40,648 nt of DNA from an uncultured bacterium (GTDB lineage Bacteria > DRYD01), in assembly GCA_937139605.1 (NCBI GenBank), contig CAKZQG010000015.1, positions 1 through 40,648 on the forward strand. The letters are read 5' to 3'. How positions within the stretch are numbered: position 1 is the stretch's first letter; each line of letters opens with the position of its first letter. Below the pieces are notes generated by a model that worked only from the letters and a program-made list of their open reading frames with translations, did not search any database and was not told where the DNA came from. A program made the position numbers and the translations under genes. This document shows, one piece after another, positions 34,648-40,648 of this stretch.

Positions 34648-36186
34648 TTAAAATTTTTTTATTTCTTTTGCTAGTATTTGGGTTCTATATATCTTAAGAT
34701 TTGCTATATTGTTTATTTTTTCTACTCTTGGATCTGAATAATAATATTCTGTTGCATTAGTATAAGATATATCTTGATTATTTATTTTTAAGCCATCGTA
34801 TGTTTGAAACGCCCCAAATATGTTAAGTTTAATATTATTAGGAGCATTTATTACGTTTATAGAAGAATTATTATTATAAAATGCAACATAAGCACCAGTT
34901 ATATCTATTAAACTACTATTATTAGCATCTATATCTATATTATCTGCAATAACTCTTATAAAGCTATTAGAATTTTCTGGTAAAGAATGATTTAAAACAT
35001 CATAATCCCAATATCTAAATGGGGTTTTTATTTCAATCCTCTTACCAGGAGCTACAATCACTTGAACATTATTATATAAACTTACAGATGATTCTAAGGT
35101 AACATTATCTAATGCTAATATTATAAACTCTTTTTTAGGAGTTTTTATACTTATATACTTATTATTTAAATCTATTACCTTTGCTATAGCATTAGGATAA
35201 TAATTTAAAATTCTATCTATTCTATTTTGGTAAGTATTAGCTAAATCTAAATCGTTAGTTTCTAAATCTTTATTTGTAGTATAATCAAGAACATAACCAT
35301 TTTCTACGATATTTTGTCCATCAATTGTTATATATTTACTAACAGCAAAGAAATAAGTACTAGCGCTAATATCAATATCTATATACGTTTCAAGTGCCTG
35401 ACCAGGTACCAATGATTTTCTATAAATCTTTACATTTGCTCGTCTTTTTAAAATCAAATCTCCTTCGTTTGTAAAAACTATATCATCGTTAGCATATAAA
35501 TAAGTACCAGGTTTTGGATTCATTGATGAATCTAAATATTTAGCATATAAATTATTATAATAATTCCTATAATAATCAGATATATATTGATTTAATGTTT
35601 GATTTAAATTTGGGATATCTATATCAGTTATTAAATTATTAGTATATTTGGAAAATTCATTGGTATTAATTGGTGTACCATCTGTTTTGATTATATTAGA
35701 ATTAGGTAAAGTTATTAAATTATTAAATATTTTATTTGCATTTACATCTATATAAGAACTATTTGTAGCAATTAATGTGTTGTTATATTGATTATTAGCT
35801 TTAAAAGTAGTAGGATTTCCTACTATTTTATTTATACTCCCTAAATCCACTGAATACAACATAATATACTTTGCATATAAATCATTTGATTTTAATATAT
35901 TTACTAATAGCTTAGATGAATCTATAGGATTTATTTCATATCTATAACCTGTACTGAAAATATTACTATTTCTTTGATTATTTTGTTTATATAGTTCAAC
36001 TGCTGCTATTGCATATGAATCTAACTCTAGGGATTTTTTTATATTTTTAAAAAATTTATTAGAAGTTTTTATATCAGCACTTACATAGTTAAATATTACT
36101 ATACTTGCAGTGGATATAATTAATGTAAATAAAATTAACCATATATACAAACTAAACCCGCTTTTTTTAAATTCACTTTTTACCAT
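34648..36186 (-). CDS. Large pilin-like protein lacking Glu5 (PilX/GspK-like)
   Basis: The start MVKSEFKKSGFSLYIWLILF has the prepilin cleavage site after Gly10 and a hydrophobic helix, but position +5 is Ile, not Glu. Glu5 loss is typical of tip subunits such as GspK or PilX-like proteins. At 512 residues it is large. The ectodomain is Asn/Tyr/Ile-rich and contains beta-repeat stretches (VSLYNNVQVIVAPGKRIEI) similar to pilus assembly PilX_N or filamentous surface proteins. It is the first gene of the three-gene pilin operon, with AGGGGGG as ribosome binding site. It likely caps or initiates the filament formed with the two downstream pilins. Confidence 0.75.
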   Translation of the reverse strand: MVKSEFKKSGFSLYIWLILFTLIISTASIVIFNYVSADIKTSNKFFKNIKKSLELDSYAIAAVELYKQNNQRNSNIFSTGYRYEINPIDSSKLLVNILKSNDLYAKYIMLYSVDLGSINKIVGNPTTFKANNQYNNTLIATNSSYIDVNANKIFNNLITLPNSNIIKTDGTPINTNEFSKYTNNLITDIDIPNLNQTLNQYISDYYRNYYNNLYAKYLDSSMNPKPGTYLYANDDIVFTNEGDLILKRRANVKIYRKSLVPGQALETYIDIDISASTYFFAVSKYITIDGQNIVENGYVLDYTTNKDLETNDLDLANTYQNRIDRILNYYPNAIAKVIDLNNKYISIKTPKKEFIILALDNVTLESSVSLYNNVQVIVAPGKRIEIKTPFRYWDYDVLNHSLPENSNSFIRVIADNIDIDANNSSLIDITGAYVAFYNNNSSINVINAPNNIKLNIFGAFQTYDGLKINNQDISYTNATEYYYSDPRVEKINNIANLKIYRTQILAKEIKKF

Positions 36187-36267
36187 ATCTTACCCCCCCT
36201 ATTAAGTAAAACTAATTACCTACCTATTTTTTAATTAAAAAAAAATAAATAAAAATCCTTATAAATT

Positions 36268-36295
36268 AGTATAATTTTTAACAAATTATTAACAA
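36268..36295 (-). promoter_or_regulatory. Candidate sigma-70 promoter of the pilin operon
   Basis: On the minus strand TTGTTA (36290-36295) and TATACT (36268-36273) are separated by 16 bp, about 80 bp upstream of the first pilin start. In such AT-rich DNA chance matches are common, so this is only the best candidate in the divergent region 36187-36362. Confidence 0.4.
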
Positions 36296-36362
36296 AGTTA
36301 TTTTAAATAAAATCACATAAAAAAAGAGATAATAATAAAAAAAATACTTATAATAATGAGTA

Positions 36363-37094
36363 ATGATAATAGATAACAATTTAATAGAGAATCTAAAAAA
36401 AGAGCAACTAAGGTTAGCTAATAAATTAAATTTAGTAAAAATAGATAAAACTATAAGAGATTTTAAGTTAATAGTTGGAATAGATTTAACATTTATAAAA
36501 GAAAACTCTAAAGAAAAAGGAATAGTTTGTTTTTCTATATTAAAAAATAATATAAACAATATAAAAATAGAATATAAAATTTTAAAAAAGGAAATAAAAT
36601 TTCCATATATTCCTGGGTTGCTAGCTTTTAGAGAATACCCATTAATAGAGAAGTTATTTTATATATTAAATGAAGAATATAAAACCGAGTTAGAAAATAA
36701 AGAAGTATTATTTTTTATAGATGGTCATGGTATAAGCCATCCTAGAACATTAGGGATAGCTTCACATTTTGGAGTTAAATTAAATCAAGTATCTATCGGA
36801 ATAGCAAAAAGAAAATTATTTGGTTATTATAACGAAAACAATTTAAAAACATTAAAAATAACAGAATTATATAATAATGAACAAAAAGAGAAACACTTAG
36901 GATATGTAATTAATACAGATTTAATAACTAATAGGAAAATTTTAGGTAGTAAGGTTTTATTCATATCCCCCGGTAACAACATAGATTGTGAATCAAGCCT
37001 AAAATTATTCATTCAAATGATAAAAAATTATAATTTAGTGATAACAGAATTAGCTCATAATTATTTAGTTAAAATAAAAAATGAGCAAATATAA
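36363..37094 (+). CDS. nfi: Endonuclease V
   Basis: Endonuclease V nicks DNA one base 3' of deaminated purines (inosine, xanthine). The catalytic Asp41 is in VGIDLTF. FPYIPGLLAFRE supplies the PYIP wedge (81-84) and Glu91, and IDGHGISHPRTLGIASHFG contains Asp120 and the HPR motif. SIGIAKRKLFG carries the conserved lysine. The 243-residue length is normal. It overlaps yraN by 14 bp, so coupled translation is expected. With RdgB in the same window it gives both pool-level and DNA-level protection against deaminated purines. The start is an ATG with no strong SD. Confidence 0.93.
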   Translation: MIIDNNLIENLKKEQLRLANKLNLVKIDKTIRDFKLIVGIDLTFIKENSKEKGIVCFSILKNNINNIKIEYKILKKEIKFPYIPGLLAFREYPLIEKLFYILNEEYKTELENKEVLFFIDGHGISHPRTLGIASHFGVKLNQVSIGIAKRKLFGYYNENNLKTLKITELYNNEQKEKHLGYVINTDLITNRKILGSKVLFISPGNNIDCESSLKLFIQMIKNYNLVITELAHNYLVKIKNEQI

Positions 37095-37413
37095 TAAAGG
37101 TAAATATTTCGAAGAATTAGCATATAAATATTTAATAAAAAAAGGATATAAAATAATTCATAGAAATATTTATTCAAGATTTGGAGAGATAGATATATTA
37201 TGTATAAAAGACAATAAATTAATTATAGTAGAAGTAAAAGGAGGAAAATTCAGATACGAAAATATAAATAAAAAAAAGCTAAATAAAATAATAACAACTT
37301 TCCTAAATAAAGAAGCTAAATTTAATACCTATAAATTCAAAGCTATCCAAATTGATATAATTTTTATAGATGAAAATAATAAAATAGAACATATAGAAAA
37401 TATAATAGAATAA
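37081..37413 (+). CDS. yraN: YraN-family (UPF0102) nuclease-like protein
   Basis: The 110-residue restriction-endonuclease-like fold shows GEIDIL (Glu36, Asp38) and the VEVKG motif (Glu51, Lys53), the usual PD-(D/E)xK arrangement. KGKYFEELAYKYLIKKGYKI at the N-terminus is the family signature. Its function is unestablished; it commonly sits beside rnhB and DNA-repair genes, and here with endonuclease V, whose 3' end it overlaps. The start is ATG within the nfi coding region. Confidence 0.9.
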   Translation: MSKYNKGKYFEELAYKYLIKKGYKIIHRNIYSRFGEIDILCIKDNKLIIVEVKGGKFRYENINKKKLNKIITTFLNKEAKFNTYKFKAIQIDIIFIDENNKIEHIENIIE

Positions 37414-37479
37414 AATATAATCATAAGCATAATCAAAAAATAAAAAAGGATAAAAAATATAATTATAAAATTAAATAAT

Positions 37480-38160
37480 ATGGATTTATTAGATATAATA
37501 GCATTTGAGGGGGTAGATGGAGTAGGAAAAACTACCATAATGTCTGTAGTTTATCAAAAATTACTAAATTATATAAACGATAATAATCAAAAAATCCTAA
37601 GTTATGCTGAACCCTCCTATTTTAAAGAATTAATTGAAGAACTAAAAGAAGATAATATTAGTTTATTATTACTATTTTTACTATCTAGAAGAAAGCTATT
37701 ACAAAATATAAAAAAAGAAATAGAAAGAGAAAAAAAACCAATCTTAGTACTCCTTGATAGATACATAGATAGTACAATTGTATATCAAATACTTTATAAT
37801 AAATTAGATCTAAAAACTTTCTTACAATTTCAAGACATAATATTCTTTGAAAACCATAATAATTACCCATTAATAACTTTTATATTTAAAGCAGAAACAA
37901 ATGAAATCATAAAAAGAATAAAACTAAAAGCTAATAAATTCTTATTTGACAAAGACCTAGAAATAAAAAGAATAGAATTAATACAAGAATTATATTTAAA
38001 GCTACCACAGATATTTGCTAACAGAGTATTTTATATAATAGACACAACCAATGAAACTATTGAATCTATCTCTAATAAAGTATTTGATATTATTAAAACT
38101 AAAATATTAATTAATAATATTATAAATAAAAAATATTTAATAGAAAGTAAAAAACAATGA
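37480..38160 (+). CDS. tmk: Thymidylate kinase
   Basis: The enzyme phosphorylates dTMP to dTDP. The P-loop GVDGVGKTT (11-19) follows IAFE as in canonical Tmk, and LLDRYIDSTIVYQ contains the DRY/H catalytic Asp-Arg pair. The C-terminal half is diverged and Ile/Lys-rich. The length of 226 residues is normal. It ends in TGA that overlaps the ATG of the zinc-ribbon protein gene (ATGA), so the two are coupled. The endV-yraN-tmk order looks like a small DNA-maintenance operon. Confidence 0.9.
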   Translation: MDLLDIIAFEGVDGVGKTTIMSVVYQKLLNYINDNNQKILSYAEPSYFKELIEELKEDNISLLLLFLLSRRKLLQNIKKEIEREKKPILVLLDRYIDSTIVYQILYNKLDLKTFLQFQDIIFFENHNNYPLITFIFKAETNEIIKRIKLKANKFLFDKDLEIKRIELIQELYLKLPQIFANRVFYIIDTTNETIESISNKVFDIIKTKILINNIINKKYLIESKKQ

Positions 38161-39293
38161 TAGGATATAATAAGTGTAAAACATGTAATAATATAATTCC
38201 AAGAGATATTAATATATGCCCATTCTGTGGTAGTGAATTAAAAGAAGCGGAAAAACAAGTAGATAAAATAGAAAATGAAAACCAAGAAATAACTCAAAAT
38301 CAAACTCAAACTAAAAATCAAAATCAAAACCAAAGTGAAAATATAACTTATCAAACGATACATTCAGATATATCAGATATAGAAAAACAAGAACTAAAAA
38401 AACAGGAAATAGAAAAAAGCAGTATAAAACAAAACCAAAAAAGCGCAGATTTTTTAAATACCTCAATTGAATTAATAAAAAATAATTTTTCTATTTTTTT
38501 GTTATTCTCTTTTTTAAGTAATCCCTTAATTACTGTTTTATTAATATTGATAAACATAGCCGGATTCTCTGCTTTAACACATATAAGTTTAGATAAATTA
38601 TTTAGTTTCGATTTTAATGAATATAACTCATTCTTATTAATAATTTTTATTTTTTATTTATTTATGGTGCTATTAATAGGACTATCTATTAATTTAGCAT
38701 ACCTTAATGATTTTACCTATAGATGTTGTAAAGCACTTTTAAAAATAAAAGAATCAACAAAAAATAACGAGATAATTGAGTATAAAATTTACAAAAATTT
38801 GAATTTATTTGAATCCCTAAAAAGTGGGACTATTATATTATGGTATTCATTTTTATATTTTCTTCTACCAATAATATTTCTTGTTATTTTCTATCTTATT
38901 TTTCAAGTAATTTTTTCATTTTTAATGTCTTCATTTTTATGTTGTATAGCTTTTCCTATTTACATTATTGTTAATTTATTAATAGCATTAATATACACTC
39001 TTTTATATATTGGATTTTTTATTTATTTAGCTTTTATAAATACTAATAACCAAAAATTTAATCTAATTGATAGCTACAAATTTATTTATAATAATTTTAT
39101 ATTAAATAATTTATCAAATTCATTGATAACTATAAGTATATATATTTTATTTTCGCAATTTGTATTACCTATTATCTATATATTTTTTATTTTATTTACC
39201 CTTGGGGTTGGTTTAATATTTTTATATCTTCCTACGTTCTTACTTAATACCTTTATATTCTCTTATTTAATACTAAACATAGATATCAATTAG
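38157..39293 (+). CDS. Zinc-ribbon membrane protein
   Basis: The N-terminus has a zinc ribbon: C7-x2-C10 and C21-x2-C24 (CKTC and CPFCG). A Gln/Asn/Lys-rich linker (about 35-100) leads to a membrane domain with six or so helices (first near 105-135, then 160-185, 220-250, 255-290, 320-345, 350-375). Many bacteria carry such zinc-ribbon plus DUF-type membrane proteins of unknown function. It has no catalytic motif. It is translationally coupled to tmk. It may sense zinc or act as a membrane regulator, which is speculation. Confidence 0.65.
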   Translation: MIGYNKCKTCNNIIPRDINICPFCGSELKEAEKQVDKIENENQEITQNQTQTKNQNQNQSENITYQTIHSDISDIEKQELKKQEIEKSSIKQNQKSADFLNTSIELIKNNFSIFLLFSFLSNPLITVLLILINIAGFSALTHISLDKLFSFDFNEYNSFLLIIFIFYLFMVLLIGLSINLAYLNDFTYRCCKALLKIKESTKNNEIIEYKIYKNLNLFESLKSGTIILWYSFLYFLLPIIFLVIFYLIFQVIFSFLMSSFLCCIAFPIYIIVNLLIALIYTLLYIGFFIYLAFINTNNQKFNLIDSYKFIYNNFILNNLSNSLITISIYILFSQFVLPIIYIFFILFTLGVGLIFLYLPTFLLNTFIFSYLILNIDIN

Positions 39294-39372
39294 TAATTGT
39301 AAAAATTCAGTAAAAAAATAGTTAATAAATTGTAAATAAGTCTCTAAAATCACTTATTCTGGCAACATTTTT

Positions 39373-39403
39373 TTAACAATTTTTATTTAAAAATCATTAT
39401 AAT
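39373..39403 (+). promoter_or_regulatory. Candidate promoter of the secreted calcium-binding protein
   Basis: TTAACA (39373-39378) and TATAAT (39398-39403) are 19 bp apart; a second TATAAT lies at 39405-39410. Upstream, AATAAGT/ACTTATT (39335-39358) forms an inverted repeat that might be an operator. The gene has a strong AAGGAGGTGA before its ATG. Confidence 0.4.
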
Positions 39404-39431
39404 ATATAATGTAAAAAGGAGGTGATTTAAT

Positions 39432-40373
39432 ATGAAAAGATTAATAATAATGATATTATTAATAACAATGATAAGTGTAAGTATAGCATTAGCAGGGATA
39501 AAGAAAGGTGATATTCAAAAAGATTTTCAATATACCCAAAATAAAACAATTACACATAGAGTAGTATCAGGTTCTGCAGCAGCTCAATTAGGACCTAATT
39601 TTTATGATAATGACTGGGATGAAATAAGGCAAGGGTCTTGGAGTAGTTTAACTCAAGAAGATATAAACTATTTAAAAACTATATCAGGTTTAAGTAATGG
39701 GATTTGGTATTATATTGATTTAACAGATAAAACAGGTGCAATAGCAGGTGTAGATGAAAACACAATGCCTTTTCAAGATTTTAGCGAAGTTATATCAGAA
39801 GGAGATGTCACTATTAATATAGATCATACTTACCAATTAGTTTTACAAGTTTATGATTATTCTCCAATTGTTTTAGATTTAAATAACGATAAAAAAATAG
39901 ATGTAGCATATAACTATTGGTTGCCACATGCCCCTAAATTCTTTACCCAAAATGTAGTAAAATTTGATATAACAGGAGATATAGTCCCTGATTTAGTTGA
40001 ATGGGTTATAAACCCTAATGATGGATTACTTGTTGAACCAGGAGTTAAAAAAGTTAAAAGTGCATTAGATCTATTTGGAACAGCAGGAGGATATTCTGAT
40101 GGATATGAAAAATTAGCTACCTATGATAAAGATAAAAATGGATTTGTTGAAGGAAAAGAGTTAGAAGGATTCAAAATATGGATAGATAAAAACCAAAATG
40201 GAGTATGCGAAGATAACGAATTATTTAATATCTCACAATTCAATATAAAGAGATTGTCTGTAAATCATAACGGTAAATACGTAAGTTATTATGAAACAAA
40301 TGATGGGCAAAAGAGGATAATGTGGGACTGGTGGCCCGCAGCTATCCAAGTCAAAAAAATAGCTACAGAATAA
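39432..40373 (+). CDS. Secreted protein with RTX-type calcium-binding module
   Basis: A typical signal peptide (MKRLIIMILLITMISVSIALAG) is cleaved near residue 21. The mature part has Ca-binding loops: D149-L-N-N-D153-K-K-I-D157, D232-K-D234-K-N236-G-F-V-E240 and D252-K-N254-Q-N256-G-V. Spacing and wording (VLDLNNDKKID, DGLLVEPG, LDLFGT, GYEKLATYDKDKNGFVEG, FKIWIDKNQNGVCEDNEL) closely follow the domain next to RTX repeats in bacterial calcium-binding exoproteins, though no nonapeptide RTX repeats are present. No protease or lipase motif is seen. It is likely an extracellular calcium-stabilised adhesin or matrix protein. A strong SD and terminator suggest high single-gene expression. Confidence 0.75.
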   Translation: MKRLIIMILLITMISVSIALAGIKKGDIQKDFQYTQNKTITHRVVSGSAAAQLGPNFYDNDWDEIRQGSWSSLTQEDINYLKTISGLSNGIWYYIDLTDKTGAIAGVDENTMPFQDFSEVISEGDVTINIDHTYQLVLQVYDYSPIVLDLNNDKKIDVAYNYWLPHAPKFFTQNVVKFDITGDIVPDLVEWVINPNDGLLVEPGVKKVKSALDLFGTAGGYSDGYEKLATYDKDKNGFVEGKELEGFKIWIDKNQNGVCEDNELFNISQFNIKRLSVNHNGKYVSYYETNDGQKRIMWDWWPAAIQVKKIATE

Positions 40374-40436
40374 ATCATAAAAAATACCAACATGATAAAA
40401 CCCACTAAAAATAAATAATTCAAGTTAGTATAAAAG

Positions 40437-40470
40437 TAGGGGGAATAACAAATTTCCCCCTATTTTATTT
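40437..40470 (+). terminator. Rho-independent terminator after the calcium-binding protein
   Basis: TAGGGGGAA (40437-40445) pairs perfectly with TTCCCCCTA (40454-40462) around an 8-nt loop, and TTTTATTT follows. It starts 64 bp after the stop of the upstream gene. Confidence 0.88.
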
Positions 40471-40505
40471 TTTATAAAAACAATTAAATAAGGAGGTAGA
40501 ATTTT

Positions 40506-40648
40506 ATGAATCAAAATAATTTAACCATAAAATACATAATAATAATATTTTTATTATTTTTTATTTTTATTTTGAATTATATCCAAGCTGCTGAAGTAAA
40601 AATAATTTATAAATACGATATATATGAAATCTTAAATAATTCAATACA
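40506..40648 (+). CDS. Start of a secreted protein (truncated by window end)
   Basis: The ATG follows AAGGAGG at nine bases. The first 47 residues are MNQNNLTIKY, then a hydrophobic core, then LNYIQAAEVKIIYKYD. This is a signal peptide with a probable cleavage after IQAA or just before EVK. The remainder lies beyond the window, so the product cannot be named. It may belong with the upstream secreted calcium-binding protein. Confidence 0.7.
   Translation, partial: MNQNNLTIKYIIIIFLLFFIFILNYIQAAEVKIIYKYDIYEILNNSI

Overview
This is an AT-rich bacterial chromosome segment, roughly three quarters A+T by eye. The bacterial markers are HU, a small 4.5S-type SRP RNA, a bacterial EF-G paralogue, DapB, CdsA, YraN, Tmk and strong Shine-Dalgarno sequences (AAGGAGGTGA, AGGGGGG). 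The standard genetic code fits: tryptophans are TGG, and at least tmk appears to end in TGA. I cannot place the organism in a phylum. Minor type IV pilins, a lipoprotein and several secreted proteins show an active export and surface apparatus. No insertion sequence, prophage or CRISPR array is visible.

Left part (1-26,354): every gene reads on the minus strand. In transcription order from the right there is first a signalling and nucleotide-metabolism run: a secreted gluzincin-type metallopeptidase, an unknown protein, an orphan response regulator, a ROK kinase, purine nucleoside phosphorylase, a membrane GAF/degenerate-GGDEF protein, RdgB, cytidine deaminase and a GT9 glycosyltransferase. 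Next come a Thr-rich lipoprotein, a roadblock-like protein, SppA, DapB, a compact amidohydrolase, an acyl-CoA synthetase, a CDF metal exporter and CdsA. Then follow tRNA-Ser(GCU), tRNA-Arg(GCG) and SRP RNA. The run ends with a 1470-residue TPR protein, a glyoxylate-reductase-like dehydrogenase, a YvcK/CofD-like protein, a 56-residue LIM-like zinc protein and an EF-G-like GTPase.

Middle (26,355-31,418): an A-tract-phased divergent intergenic region leads to HU on the plus strand with its terminator. It is followed by tRNA-Thr(GGU), an unidentified structured RNA candidate with interleaved helices, a zinc alcohol dehydrogenase, an NlpC/P60 protein with an Asn/Phe/Gly-rich N-terminus, adenine phosphoribosyltransferase and an APH-fold kinase. 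The kinase gene overlaps the 3' end of a convergent PLD-family gene.

Right part (31,351-40,648): a minus-strand three-gene minor-pilin operon follows. Its last gene fuses a type IV pilin, a Thr-rich repeat linker and a Hedgehog/intein (Hint) domain; this is the most unusual architecture in the window. Divergently, endonuclease V, YraN, thymidylate kinase and a zinc-ribbon membrane protein form a tight plus-strand cluster. A secreted calcium-binding protein and the start of another secreted protein end the window.

Two points would be missed by default gene calling. The metallopeptidase is open for 106 further codons upstream of its first conventional start and appears to begin at AUU. Two small genes, the 56-aa zinc protein and the 58-aa lipoprotein, sit in apparent gaps.
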